Shown here in pieces: positions 8,491-17,545 of a stretch of DNA of 64,000 nt (positions are counted from its first letter, which is position 1; each line of letters begins with the position of its first letter). A program made the translations under genes and the position numbers. The notes under the pieces are model-generated. The model had not been told where the DNA came from, searched no databases, and worked only from the letters and a program-made list of their open reading frames with translations. The DNA is from CAZVIJ01 sp964626735 (GTDB lineage: Bacteria; Patescibacteriota; Dojkabacteria; JAOAGR01), in the NCBI GenBank assembly GCA_964626735.1, contig CAZVIJ010000002.1:1-64000 (forward strand). Reading direction: 5' to 3'.

Positions 8491-11400
8491 TTACTCCTTC
8501 AATATTCTCATTTCTCTCGCTTTACGGTAGGAAAGGATCCCGAATGCCGCGACAATAACGAATGCGATTAACGCACCTTGGGTGCGATAGTACATTAGGT
8601 TGATAAGGGCGAGGAATAGGGATACCCCTACGGTTACGAGAATTGGGTTTACCGACGTTACGCGGTAACTTAACGATGCCAAAACATGCTCGTTAGATTT
8701 CGTCAGCGGTACGGTCAGTTCGAGCTCGCCCTGCTCGCGTAGTTGGAACTCGATAGTTTTAATGGAGTAACCCGGCTTCTCGAATGTTACCCGATATATG
8801 CCCGGCATAAGCTTTACGTAAAATCTGCCGAGATGGTCCGTGAGGACCCGCTTTGCGAACATATTGCTCGATGTGTTCCAGATATAGACCCACACGTAGC
8901 GCACCGGTTCATTCGTCAGATCATCAACCACTTTAGATCTGCGTTTATTTTTGTCCTCGAAATTAGTTGCGAGCGGAGCAATGATGGCTGCCAGGAAAAA
9001 ATACCAATATTGCAGGAAATATGGCCATATCGAAACCAGTATCGACGTAAACCCGATCGCTCCCGTTTGCTTGACGACAGAATCGAGCGGATACGGGATA
9101 ATGCTCTCTATCGCAGACTGCGTTTTATTGAAAGCCGATTGCAGCGGTATGGTATTCTCTTTTTGATCTTGATCCTTTACCGTAAACTGTGCGCTTTTCG
9201 CGAGCTCTCCCCCACTATTCAATCGGACGGAAACCTTTATGCTTACGGATGCGGCGAGCCCCAATCCGCGGGTCGAAAGCTTGACCGTATATCCTTCTGG
9301 AGATTCGGTGAGAGAAACATTGGGACTGTCGATTCTGAACGTATCGCTTGCAAGCGTTACCTCCAACGTCTGCATATCGAAGTCCTGCTTCTTGCCGTTG
9401 AGTTTTATTTGTATCGTATCGCCGACGGTAAGGATTCCCTTATCTCTCGGCTGGACGAATTCTATCGACTGCCCGGAGTCGCTCCGTGAGGGTGTAACGG
9501 TAGACGAGGGGATGTTGGTCGTTTCGATCGTTGGTGTTACCGTTCCGGTCGTATCGTATGGCGTCGGTTCCGGAGTTTGCGTTGTAGGTGTTGGCGTAAC
9601 GGGAGAAATCGTTCCTGACGAGCTGGTTTTCGTAGGTGTTGGAATGGATGTAGGTGGAGCTGTTGGTGTCGTAGTGTTGGTTGGCGTTGTGGGGGTCGGT
9701 GTGCTTGCTGGCGGATTTGTTGGAGTCGGTGTGGGCGTAGCAGTTGGCGTTGGGGTAGCCGTCGGCGTTGGGGTAGCTGTCGGAGTCGGGGTCGCAGTTG
9801 GCGTTGGCGTCGAGGTTGGCGTCGGCGTTGGGGTTGGAGATGCCAACGGTTTGAATGCCATAAAGTGCGGGTGGATGAGTTGATTTAGTTGCAGATAATT
9901 GAGATACCAGCTATCTCCGCCAAGTAGGACGTTGCTTCCGTCGGCAAGAACGGAGTACTCGCGGTAATCGGCATACGGATCCCACGAATCGACGCTTCCC
10001 GAAGTGAGATCGACTGCCGCAACATATTTATGGGAAATGCTGTTCACCGTGGTGAAGTTGCCGGCGATATACAACTTATCCGATGCAAGCGACATATCGT
10101 AAACCTGGGAGCTTGCCGTTGCCGTCCATCCCGAATCAAGCGTACCGCTCACGGTATCGACGCGTGCAAGATTCGTTCTCGATGTACCGTTGATCGTCGA
10201 AAAAGTGCCGCCCAGATAGAGCGAATTCCCGGAAAGTTCCAACGTCTCAACCGAGCCTCCAACATTCGTATCGGCAGTCCAAGACGTTATGTTGCCCGTC
10301 GTTGTGTCGAAGGCCGCAATGCCGCGCCTCGTTGAGGAAGCGATGGTACTGAATCCTCCCGCCACGTAGAGCGTATTGGTGCTTTGCTTAAGATAAAACT
10401 CGGTGACACGCGAGCTTGCCCCCGGGTTCCACGATGTTAAGTTGCCGGTCGCTAGATCGTACGATGCAATACGATTTCTCGTCGATCCGCTGATGCTGGT
10501 GAAGTATCCGCCAACATACATGATGCCGTTCGTTTGATCGATAGTGATCGCCTCGATTCCGTTGTTCGCATTGGGGTCGGGCCATGATGTAGCAAGACCA
10601 GTCGATAAATCGATTGCGGCAAGCTCCTTTCTCGTTTGCCCGCCAGCCTGATAGAAATACCCTCCCATATAGAGCGTCGTCCCGTAAACGTCGAGATCCC
10701 ACACCTCGGCATCCGCATCGACGTACAGCGACGTAGGCTGGTACGTTACCGGATCAAGCTCTGCAAGGCTTGTTCGTATTACGCCTCCTGCCGCATTGAA
10801 GTCTCCGCCGACGAAAAGGTTTGATCCGCTCGCAGAAATAGTCCATACATCACTTCCCACATTGCCGGCAAATCCCGTCAGCGTTTCGGTCGTCAAATCG
10901 TATGCGGCGATATTGTTTTTCTGCGAACCGGAAATCGTTCTAAACCTTCCGCCTACATACAGGGTGGTTCCGCTTATTTCGAGCGCACGTCCGAGTTGGC
11001 TGTATGCGCTGTAGATATTCGGGTCCCATGCATCAATCGCGCCTGTGGATGCGGATACTGCAGCAAGTCCGGTTCTCGCCGTACCGTTGACTTGTGTCAT
11101 GAATTGGGCTGCAATATAGACTTTCCCGTTTCCGGCATAGTACTTCATCGAGTGAACCGAGCCATTCGTCGTCGGGTTCCATGCATCAAGCGTCTCATCA
11201 GAGAGCTTGTATCGGGCTAACCTTGTTCTGCTCTGCCCATTCGTTACCGTGAAAGTGCCTCCTATATACAGGTAGGTACCGTCGGAATCCATGGTATATA
11301 CTCTCCCGCCTGATCCGGAAACGCCAGGGTTCCAAGGATCGAGGGCTCCAGTCGTCGGGTCCACGGCAGCGATACCGCTTCTGCTCGAACCGGCGATCGA

Positions 11401-12135
11401 GGTAAACGGACCTGCTATATACAGTTTCGAATTGGCGTAATACATTACATCGACATCGGCGCTCACCGCATTTCCGATATCGAATGTGTTGATTACCGCA
11501 CCAGTCGTAGCGTTGAGCGCCACAAGCCCTTTTTTCGTTACTCCGTTCACGCTATCGAACAACCCGCCGGCATACAAGGTCGAACCGACTTTCAGGAGCG
11601 CCGACACGGATGCCCCCGATGAGCTCCCGCCGTACGTTATCGTTGCCGTGAAATTGGAATCAATGGAACCGTCAGCCAAAACATGCACCAGCTTGCTGTA
11701 TGTAGTGCCCATTACCTTGTTGTAATCGCCTCCGATATACCATCCCGTCGAACCGTCGGATATCGATGATTCTACGCGGTTATCGAAGTCGGGGAACGAA
11801 GAAAACAGCGCGCCGGTACTTTTGTTCATGGCAACGCCAGACCCTTTATAAGGGCCGATGTAGTTGAAATACCCCCCGATGTAAATTTTGCCATTGCTCG
11901 CTTTTTTGATGACATTGACAATACCGTCGGTTACCCACGAATTCGGATCGACTTGCGTATCGAGGACCGCTTTCGGATGGAGACTATGGTTCGCAACGTA
12001 ATTGATACCGGGCCAGAGCGATATGAAAGCCACGATGACGAGCAGCAGGTGCGAGAGCACCATCAACGGCCTGCGAAGTTTCGAAGGCTTAGGTTTCCGG
12101 TATACGAATTTTTTCTTGACGACCTGCGGCCGCAT
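8491..12135 (-). CDS. Large surface protein: beta-propeller repeats, Pro/Thr stalk, regulatory-like C-domain
   Basis: The 1214-aa protein has an N-terminal transmembrane anchor (about residues 25-45). About 13-14 repeats of the delta-60/DUF5122 type follow (LYIGGTFTVTNGQSRTR and variants), each with a GG-F pattern, giving one or two propellers over about residues 75-780. Next comes a Thr-Pro repeat linker (about 790-880), a beta-sandwich segment, a hydrophobic segment near 1040-1065, a carboxypeptidase-regulatory-like domain (GRFYVKLMPGIYRVTFEKPGY) and two more transmembrane helices before a basic C-terminus. Membrane segments at both ends are unusual for a propeller adhesin. Confidence 0.8.
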   Translation of the reverse strand: MRPQVVKKKFVYRKPKPSKLRRPLMVLSHLLLVIVAFISLWPGINYVANHSLHPKAVLDTQVDPNSWVTDGIVNVIKKASNGKIYIGGYFNYIGPYKGSGVAMNKSTGALFSSFPDFDNRVESSISDGSTGWYIGGDYNKVMGTTYSKLVHVLADGSIDSNFTATITYGGSSSGASVSALLKVGSTLYAGGLFDSVNGVTKKGLVALNATTGAVINTFDIGNAVSADVDVMYYANSKLYIAGPFTSIAGSSRSGIAAVDPTTGALDPWNPGVSGSGGRVYTMDSDGTYLYIGGTFTVTNGQSRTRLARYKLSDETLDAWNPTTNGSVHSMKYYAGNGKVYIAAQFMTQVNGTARTGLAAVSASTGAIDAWDPNIYSAYSQLGRALEISGTTLYVGGRFRTISGSQKNNIAAYDLTTETLTGFAGNVGSDVWTISASGSNLFVGGDFNAAGGVIRTSLAELDPVTYQPTSLYVDADAEVWDLDVYGTTLYMGGYFYQAGGQTRKELAAIDLSTGLATSWPDPNANNGIEAITIDQTNGIMYVGGYFTSISGSTRNRIASYDLATGNLTSWNPGASSRVTEFYLKQSTNTLYVAGGFSTIASSTRRGIAAFDTTTGNITSWTADTNVGGSVETLELSGNSLYLGGTFSTINGTSRTNLARVDTVSGTLDSGWTATASSQVYDMSLASDKLYIAGNFTTVNSISHKYVAAVDLTSGSVDSWDPYADYREYSVLADGSNVLLGGDSWYLNYLQLNQLIHPHFMAFKPLASPTPTPTPTSTPTPTATPTPTATPTPTATPTPTATPTPTPTNPPASTPTPTTPTNTTTPTAPPTSIPTPTKTSSSGTISPVTPTPTTQTPEPTPYDTTGTVTPTIETTNIPSSTVTPSRSDSGQSIEFVQPRDKGILTVGDTIQIKLNGKKQDFDMQTLEVTLASDTFRIDSPNVSLTESPEGYTVKLSTRGLGLAASVSIKVSVRLNSGGELAKSAQFTVKDQDQKENTIPLQSAFNKTQSAIESIIPYPLDSVVKQTGAIGFTSILVSIWPYFLQYWYFFLAAIIAPLATNFEDKNKRRSKVVDDLTNEPVRYVWVYIWNTSSNMFAKRVLTDHLGRFYVKLMPGIYRVTFEKPGYSIKTIEFQLREQGELELTVPLTKSNEHVLASLSYRVTSVNPILVTVGVSLFLALINLMYYRTQGALIAFVIVAAFGILSYRKAREMRILKE
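9737..9838 (-). repeat. 18-nt tandem repeat encoding the Thr-Pro stalk
   Basis: About five and a half degenerate 18-nt units (GTAGCCGTCGGCGTTGGG on the plus strand) encode six residues each of TPTPTA type. Slippage here could change stalk length. Confidence 0.8.
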
Positions 12136-12145
12136 ATTCAGTTCT

Positions 12146-12151
12146 ACTATA
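12146..12151 (-). promoter_or_regulatory. -10 box TATAGT
   Basis: It ends 10 nt before the ATG at 12135, predicting a leader of only a few bases for the propeller gene. Confidence 0.45.
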
Positions 12152-12174
12152 GATGAATTCGAGTTGTGTGGGAA

Positions 12175-12912
12175 TCAATCCCCTAAGAATTGTTTCATAG
12201 CCTCTGCCGTAGCCTTCCAGGCTTTTTCGTTTGGGATCGCCGGCGGGTTATCCCCTTCCTGCAGTCCGTAATTTCCGAACTGAGAATGATTCATGCCTTC
12301 AATCCTGATGTATTTCGTCTCCGCGGGCAAAAGCCGCTCAGACTCCGTGATTTTCTTGGTAGATACGAATGCGTCTTTCGAACCGTATATCGAGATTGTT
12401 CTTACATTCTTCCGTTCTTTCAGGGCATTATTCGCCGGGTACGATGCGTAGAAGAAAACTCCCTTTACTGGCGCATCTGACGCGATTTTCGAAACATGAA
12501 GCGCAGCTCCGACTCCACCAAGGGAATGACCTCCCACATACCATGAACGAATGCCTTGTTCTTTCTGAACGACTTCGTCTGCATCGCTAAAGCTCAAGAT
12601 CGCAAAGTTGAAGAGCGGTTTCGTTATGAAGACAGGTCGATTTGTCGTCTCCGCTAGAATAGCCATCGGCTCAATATAGCTTTCCGGGGCTACATGTCCT
12701 CCCGGATAAAAGATGATGCCCGTATCTGATGCGGCATTGGGCTTGATCGAAACGTATTTTTTATCATCGGTAATGTTGAGCGATGCATGCGATTTTTTAA
12801 TAGCATCCAACGAATAGTTTTTCGGAGCGTATGGCGTCGAGAGATACCAGCCGAGCGTCATAAGCGAGGCGACGAGGAGCGCCAATAACGCGATCAAAAT
12901 CTTCCGTTTCAT
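12175..12912 (-). CDS. Membrane-anchored alpha/beta hydrolase (dienelactone-hydrolase-like)
   Basis: I start at MKRKILIALL (12912), since the longer frame to 12984 adds a non-signal-like extension. Of 245 aa, residues 3-23 form a signal anchor. The rest is an alpha/beta hydrolase: GIIFYPGGHV, nucleophile elbow GGHSLGGVGA, acid region YGSKDAFVS and catalytic His in GMNHSQFG. The fold resembles small esterases and dienelactone-hydrolase-like enzymes; the substrate is unknown. TGC-TAGAGT ending 5 nt before the ATG supports this start. Confidence 0.82.
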   Translation of the reverse strand: MKRKILIALLALLVASLMTLGWYLSTPYAPKNYSLDAIKKSHASLNITDDKKYVSIKPNAASDTGIIFYPGGHVAPESYIEPMAILAETTNRPVFITKPLFNFAILSFSDADEVVQKEQGIRSWYVGGHSLGGVGAALHVSKIASDAPVKGVFFYASYPANNALKERKNVRTISIYGSKDAFVSTKKITESERLLPAETKYIRIEGMNHSQFGNYGLQEGDNPPAIPNEKAWKATAEAMKQFLGD

Positions 12913-12917
12913 GCACC

Positions 12918-12926
12918 ACTCTAGCA
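12918..12926 (-). promoter_or_regulatory. Extended -10 TGCTAGAGT
   Basis: It ends 5 nt before ATG 12912. The same nine bases precede the ABC ATPase gene at 46353. Confidence 0.5.
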
Positions 12927-13097
12927 TTTTTCGACAATCGACGGCAAAAGCGTCACCGGTGAGGATTCCCGAATTTATTCCCACGCCGTAGACCCGGTGG
13001 TGATTGCCGCCACAAAGGCGATGGCAACACGGTAACGTAGGCCTAATTGATTGCTGCTCCTTTATATTCTATTCTAAATGCGTTAAAAATATAGATC

Positions 13098-13646
13098 ATG
13101 TCATCACGTCAAACCAAAGAAAAAAGACAGGAAGAGCTAGCTAAGAAATTGGGCGATTCGCTCGTCAATGCCTTGAACGCAGCAATCGAGGATCGGGTGC
13201 ATACTTCTAAGAGAACCGGTGACTATATCGTAACGGTCGCTGTCGAGCTTGCGGACGGAAAGTACGAACGGCAAAGCAACGGCGAGCTCGACTGGGAGAC
13301 GCCGGAACAGTACGGTACTATGCATGTCTCTGTCTTTATCCAGGATCGCGACTTCAAGCAGTTCGTCCCCTACCTCGAAGTTTCGACCCGAACGTACGAT
13401 AAGACGGGTAAAGTAGTTAACGAGTCCGTCGCTCCCTTCATCTGGAATCCGTATGTCTACCATTACGGTTACGATACGATGTTTTTGGAAGACGGCGAGT
13501 ACTACATCGAGGTAACGATAAAGTCTCCGAAGTTCGACGCAGAACACTTCGGCCACGGTAAGCGGTATACGGATGATGTGGTCGTCCGCATGTCGGCTCT
13601 CGAAATAAGCCTGCCTGGTGAAGAGCCTGACATGGATATCGATTAA
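13098..13646 (+). CDS. Hypothetical beta-rich protein, 182 aa
   Basis: The N-terminus is a charged helix, followed by a beta-sandwich-like region (about 45-165) with aromatic strands (FIQDRDFKQFVPYLEVSTRTYD, FIWNPYVYHYGYDTMFLEDGEYYIEVTI). The pattern of a polar HV motif, a FVPYLEV strand and a late DGEYYIEV strand is reminiscent of p19/Tp34-type periplasmic iron-binding proteins. There is no signal peptide, so I do not assign that function. It lies 29 bp before the next gene, which has its own promoter signal. The 185 bp upstream hold a weak hairpin at 12993-13009 and nothing else clear. Confidence 0.7.
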   Translation: MSSRQTKEKRQEELAKKLGDSLVNALNAAIEDRVHTSKRTGDYIVTVAVELADGKYERQSNGELDWETPEQYGTMHVSVFIQDRDFKQFVPYLEVSTRTYDKTGKVVNESVAPFIWNPYVYHYGYDTMFLEDGEYYIEVTIKSPKFDAEHFGHGKRYTDDVVVRMSALEISLPGEEPDMDID

Positions 13647-13660
13647 GAATCCGATTCGGA

Positions 13661-13669
13661 TGGTATACT
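13661..13669 (+). promoter_or_regulatory. Extended -10 TGGTATACT
   Basis: It ends 6 nt before ATG 13676. A 13-bp palindrome (ATCCGATTCGGAT, 13649-13661) abuts it and could be an operator. Confidence 0.65.
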
Positions 13670-13675
13670 TGGGGT

Positions 13676-14149
13676 ATGAACCTACCCCAAGTCAGCCCTG
13701 AGACGTCGGTGGAACAGAAATTAGCCCTGTACCGTACCGGTTATGCGCAGCTTGCAGCAACGCCGGGTTCAACACCAGAAAGCTGGTACCACGAAGAGGG
13801 GTTATGCAAGCCTTATTCACAAAAGCTTTTCAAAGGATTAGATACGCTTTCTTTACCGGCGGTATGGCATTGGAGCGTTTCCCCGCTCCATTTCCATGTA
13901 AACGATGGCAACCCTGATATCGACATTCGCATCATACTCGACAATACCTATTTGCAATTTTTCAAGCCGGGTACCGGCGATTATCTCGAAAAGGTTTTCA
14001 TAGGAACGATGCATATGATGCACGACCTTATGATGGCCAATCGCGATCGACTCCTTGAGGTAGTGTGGAAAAATAACGGACCTTCGGGATTCATTCGCAA
14101 TGTCTATGCGAAATCTCGCCCCTATTCGCGCACCCAAAGCGTTTTCTAA
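13676..14149 (+). CDS. Hypothetical protein, 157 aa
   Basis: I do not recognise the family. It is a soluble protein without signal or membrane segment. A central strand-rich part (AVWHWSVSPLHFHVNDGNPDID) is followed by a helix rich in Met and His (GTMHMMHDLMMANRD). It ends 7 bp before the convergent DUF475 gene. The start is fixed by the promoter 6 nt upstream. Confidence 0.7.
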   Translation: MNLPQVSPETSVEQKLALYRTGYAQLAATPGSTPESWYHEEGLCKPYSQKLFKGLDTLSLPAVWHWSVSPLHFHVNDGNPDIDIRIILDNTYLQFFKPGTGDYLEKVFIGTMHMMHDLMMANRDRLLEVVWKNNGPSGFIRNVYAKSRPYSRTQSVF

Positions 14150-14156
14150 CTATCAC

Positions 14157-15188
14157 CTACGGCAGCGTATCGAGCGCATCTTGTGCCTGCCGTTTGTTGT
14201 AGTTTAGCGATGCCCATAGTGAAGCAGCTATAAGCGCTCCTCCCAGAAGCCCGGTAATAACATCGGGAACTTCCCTGATCGTTGAGAAATACATAATGAA
14301 TGCCAAGACACCGATCGCCCAAAATGCACCATGCTCAAGGTACACGAACTTCGTGAGCGTACCGTGCCCTACGAAAAATAAGGTGAGCGACCTAACGAAC
14401 ATAGCACCGACACCCAGCCCGATCATAATAATATAGATATTGTTCGAAAGAGCGAACGCTCCGATAACACCGTCGAAGCTAAACGATGCGTCAAGGATTT
14501 CCAAATATATGAACGTGGCAAGACCGCTTTTCACGACCTCCGATGTCTCATGCCTCGATCGCTGCAGCAAACCCTCAAGCCCTTTTACGATTAAGTATCC
14601 TACGATACCGAAGATTCCGGCAACCAGGAACTGATGCGATTCCTCGACGGGGAGCATGCGCGCAAAAAGCATGGTGACCAGCAGCGCGAAGATTATCTCG
14701 AACGATTCAAGTCTTCCGAATCGGACGAGATTTCGCTCTATGAAATGTATCCAGTGAAAGTCCTTATCGCGATCGAAAAAGAACCTCAAAAATACCATCA
14801 GGAGGAACCCGCCGCCGAACCCGGAAATCACGATGTGCGCAGATTCGAGCGCATGAGCGTATTGTTCCGGCTCGTTAATAGCAAGCGAAAATGCTGTCCA
14901 CGGCCAAAAGCCCGACACGATCGATACGATGAGCACGGGAAATACCAAACGCATTCCGAAAACGGCGATCAACATTCCCCACGTTATGAACCGCTTTCTC
15001 CATACTTCATCCATATCCTTCAGTACTTTTGCGTTGATAATGGCGTTATCGAACGAGAGCGAAACCTCAAGTACGGATAAGATAACTGCTACAAAAACGG
15101 CATCCCACCGACCGATGAGATAAGCAGCGATGACGCCTAAGACCGCAATAATTATCGATGAGCGAAAGTAGCGTAAATTATGTGACAT
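14157..15188 (-). CDS. DUF475/TerC-like integral membrane protein
   Basis: The start is MSHNLRYF at 15188; the longer frame to 15305 adds a Lys/Cys-rich tail that does not resemble the family. The protein is 343 aa with about eight or nine transmembrane helices. Acidic helix motifs EVSLSFDNAIINA (about residue 45) and EILDASFSFDGVIGA (about 225) are the paired conserved elements of DUF475, a relative of TerC. TerC-type proteins are linked to metal, chiefly manganese, efflux and tellurite resistance; no substrate can be read here. It is divergent from the gene at 15284. Confidence 0.88.
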   Translation of the reverse strand: MSHNLRYFRSSIIIAVLGVIAAYLIGRWDAVFVAVILSVLEVSLSFDNAIINAKVLKDMDEVWRKRFITWGMLIAVFGMRLVFPVLIVSIVSGFWPWTAFSLAINEPEQYAHALESAHIVISGFGGGFLLMVFLRFFFDRDKDFHWIHFIERNLVRFGRLESFEIIFALLVTMLFARMLPVEESHQFLVAGIFGIVGYLIVKGLEGLLQRSRHETSEVVKSGLATFIYLEILDASFSFDGVIGAFALSNNIYIIMIGLGVGAMFVRSLTLFFVGHGTLTKFVYLEHGAFWAIGVLAFIMYFSTIREVPDVITGLLGGALIAASLWASLNYNKRQAQDALDTLP

Positions 15189-15272
15189 GGTTAGATTTTC
15201 AATGATACACCTTTTGGCGGTGCAACGCTTCTTCTTCTTCGATTCCCCAAAGCGTAAGGCTGCCTCCTGGTG

Positions 15273-15278
15273 TACAAT
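15273..15278 (+). promoter_or_regulatory. -10 box TACAAT
   Basis: It ends 5 nt before ATG 15284 and overlaps the alternative TTG start at 15278, which favours the ATG. Confidence 0.5.
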
Positions 15279-15283
15279 TGAGC

Positions 15284-15787
15284 ATGTACGATCGGACGGA
15301 GGCATATCGCAAAGCAGACGCCGTCGCTACACGTTACGAGACGTATATAATGCAAGTTACCAGCGCGCTCGCTCCAGATGGCTCGCCACAAAACGATCCC
15401 GCTTACGGGGGCTCGATTACCGGATACACCGATTCCAGCGGCAGGAAAGCAGGTATGTACGAAGAACGGATTTTTTCAGATATGGTTGTAAGCGACCGTG
15501 AATATTTTCTCAAGAATCATCTCCCCCTCGCGGCATTGGGTACTGAACTCACCTCAATCAAAATCCGCAAAACGACACTCAATGAAGGCGGAGCCGTTGG
15601 ACAAAGAATTGCGAGTATGGAATTCCCAGATCGCGACGAACTCGAATTGGTAGTTTTGAGCGACACCGTCTCGGTACGATGGGGTGCCCAATTTTACCGA
15701 CATGAGTCATCGCCGGGAATCGTTATGACCTTTATCGCATTATTCGAGAGTCTTATCGAGATCATTCCAGAGTCTGAGAATCGCTAG
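15284..15787 (+). CDS. Hypothetical protein, 167 aa
   Basis: I recognise no family. It is a soluble alpha/beta protein. The N-terminal helix (YRKADAVATRYETYIMQVTSAL) precedes a glycine-rich stretch (YGGSITGYTDSSG), and a strand-rich C-terminal half ends in a hydrophobic helix. A TTG start two codons upstream is possible but overlaps the -10 box. It is 41 bp from the carboxypeptidase-like gene on the same strand, which has its own -10. Confidence 0.65.
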   Translation: MYDRTEAYRKADAVATRYETYIMQVTSALAPDGSPQNDPAYGGSITGYTDSSGRKAGMYEERIFSDMVVSDREYFLKNHLPLAALGTELTSIKIRKTTLNEGGAVGQRIASMEFPDRDELELVVLSDTVSVRWGAQFYRHESSPGIVMTFIALFESLIEIIPESENR

Positions 15788-15816
15788 TTCATTTTCACAA
15801 AGACCATTAAACTTAC

Positions 15817-15822
15817 TATACT
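15817..15822 (+). promoter_or_regulatory. -10 box TATACT
   Basis: It ends 6 nt before the GTG start at 15829. Confidence 0.55.
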
Positions 15823-15828
15823 GGTTAC

Positions 15829-17496
15829 GTGCTGCCCCGTATCAACATAGTTTGGCTTAGCTTCATTGCCTGCCTTACTTCTTTCGTTAGCTCGATTGGA
15901 CTTTATTCGTTCAATGCCGGGCGCGAATCCCGATTGCTCCAAGCGAAATGCCAACAAGTCGGTGCTATCGCTTCCACCATTTCTTTCGATAAGCAGCTCG
16001 ATTGCAAGAAGGCGGATACGCTGCTTCCTTCGGTGAGAATCGGATTCTCCGAAGCACTTACCGGTTACGCAAGCGCCGTTACTGAGCGATCTAAAACGCT
16101 GCAAGCTGAGAATCAAATGCTTGATGCCGAGATACTGCCATTGGAAGATGTATGTCGTTCGATCAAGTCCATTACCCTTCCCGATCGCCCTATTGTTGCA
16201 CAAACGCTTGAAGAAACTGTCGTTAACAAGCAAGAATACAAGGACCTTTTGCTTACGAAACTTTCTGATCATTCGGAAGAACTCGACAAGCGTTACGAGC
16301 AATTCAAGTTGCTTATCCAAAAGTATCCTGAAATTGGCAATTCTGCCCAGTACCAAACGAGCATCGATGCATATTCGAAGCTCGATGCTCACTCGAGAGT
16401 TTCTGAATTTCCGGCACTGATGCAGACTGCTCAAGCATTTTCCCGAGATGTTTATAGAAGCAGGCGAGATGTTTTAGAGAAGAAATCGGAAAGCATGTAT
16501 CCGAAACTTGATTTATTAGGACTTTCGTATCAAAAAATAAACGCTCTCCCCGATCCAACATCCACGCTTACGCCCAATAATTTCGAGGCGGAGATGGTGC
16601 GCGTGCAGACTGCGTTTGCTTCGATCGAGTCGATTTCGACGCAAGCTGATGGTATGCCGGCAAAAGCGATTGCCAGCCTACAGCACTCGATTGATCTCAT
16701 TCCCGATTACGATACTGGAAGTTTCTATAAAGCCCTTAACGCGTACAAGAGCCTCAATGCCGATTCGCGAATTACCGAGTACCGTTCGTTCAAGAGCACT
16801 GTCGATGCGGTCGCTGCATTGAGCGCTTCGTACGAAGAATCGGTGTACCGGAATTTGCGAACCTTCTCGCCTGCCGATTTCAATAGCCTGTACGCATCCC
16901 AACGATATCAGCATGTCGGAGAAACTGATGCCGACTTGAGCATTACCGGTGATGCCGCTGCTGACGAGCATATTACAAAGCTGGCCGAAAGCCGTGGCTA
17001 TCGAAAGCAGAAAGTCGCTACCGACGAGTTCCATTCTCGGGTAGATAACGCACCGGTCCAGGAGGAAATTGAAACTGACCTCGTCAACCTGAAACAATAC
17101 GCAAAAGCAAAAGGCGTTTCGATACTCTTAACCTTCGGCTACCGTTCGCCAAAAGACCAACGTCAGCTCTTTACCGATGAGTTCATGAAGCAATCGAAGT
17201 CGTTGCACGGGAAAGCGTATACTCCCCAGGAGATAGCATCCGGAAAGGCCGACGAGTCTTTGCAGCGAACCATGAACAGAATCGCCATCCCCGGATATTC
17301 TAAGCACCACACCGGATATGTCATCGATATCATGGAGAGTACCGGCTACCGTTGGATTTCGGATAACAATTACGCCAACGCAAAGCGATTCGGATTCATT
17401 CCCAGTTATCCGAAAGGACTCGAGAACCAAGGCCCGAACCCCGAGCCTTGGGAATTCATATGGGTAGGGCGCGAACGGCTGCGCAATGATCGATGA
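15829..17496 (+). CDS. VanY-like M15B D,D-carboxypeptidase homologue with helical stalk
   Basis: The 555-aa protein has an N-terminal membrane anchor (about residues 3-23), a long mainly helical extracellular region (about 35-370) and a C-terminal VanY/LdcB-like domain. In that domain, FGYRSPKDQRQLF and SKHHTGYVIDI (about 491-501) supply the first zinc His (493) and Asp (500). The last motif, normally E-x-W-H, reads EPWEFIW, so Glu 542 replaces the third zinc ligand while Glu 539 is kept. Family role is trimming of peptidoglycan stem peptides, but activity is uncertain. The start is GTG. Confidence 0.85.
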   Translation: MLPRINIVWLSFIACLTSFVSSIGLYSFNAGRESRLLQAKCQQVGAIASTISFDKQLDCKKADTLLPSVRIGFSEALTGYASAVTERSKTLQAENQMLDAEILPLEDVCRSIKSITLPDRPIVAQTLEETVVNKQEYKDLLLTKLSDHSEELDKRYEQFKLLIQKYPEIGNSAQYQTSIDAYSKLDAHSRVSEFPALMQTAQAFSRDVYRSRRDVLEKKSESMYPKLDLLGLSYQKINALPDPTSTLTPNNFEAEMVRVQTAFASIESISTQADGMPAKAIASLQHSIDLIPDYDTGSFYKALNAYKSLNADSRITEYRSFKSTVDAVAALSASYEESVYRNLRTFSPADFNSLYASQRYQHVGETDADLSITGDAAADEHITKLAESRGYRKQKVATDEFHSRVDNAPVQEEIETDLVNLKQYAKAKGVSILLTFGYRSPKDQRQLFTDEFMKQSKSLHGKAYTPQEIASGKADESLQRTMNRIAIPGYSKHHTGYVIDIMESTGYRWISDNNYANAKRFGFIPSYPKGLENQGPNPEPWEFIWVGRERLRNDR

Positions 17497-17506
17497 TCAT
17501 TGCGCA
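17480..17506. terminator. Perfect 12-bp hairpin over a stop codon, between convergent genes
   Basis: TGCGCAATGATC and its exact complement are separated by 3 nt. The VanY-like stop codon (17494-17496) lies at the loop. There is no long T tract, so it may be a bidirectional terminator or a 3'-end stabiliser. Confidence 0.55.
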
Positions 17507-17545
17507 ATTATCAATGGTGAACGGTTAATTGTTTGATATTGAAAC

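Noticed and set aside
9737..9838. Possible CRISPR-like or intergenic tandem array
   Set aside because: The 18-nt units are contiguous, degenerate, in frame and coding; there are no spacers.
9239..9883. Gly/Val-rich plus-strand frame (GVGVAVGVG)
   Set aside because: It is the reverse reading of the Thr-Pro linker repeats of the propeller protein.
12175..12984. Longer start for the anchored hydrolase at 12984
   Set aside because: The extra 24 residues precede a normal signal anchor, and an extended -10 box lies 5 nt before the ATG at 12912.
14157..15305. Longer DUF475 frame to 15305
   Set aside because: The extra 39 residues overlap the divergent gene at 15284, are Lys/Cys-rich and do not fit the family start.
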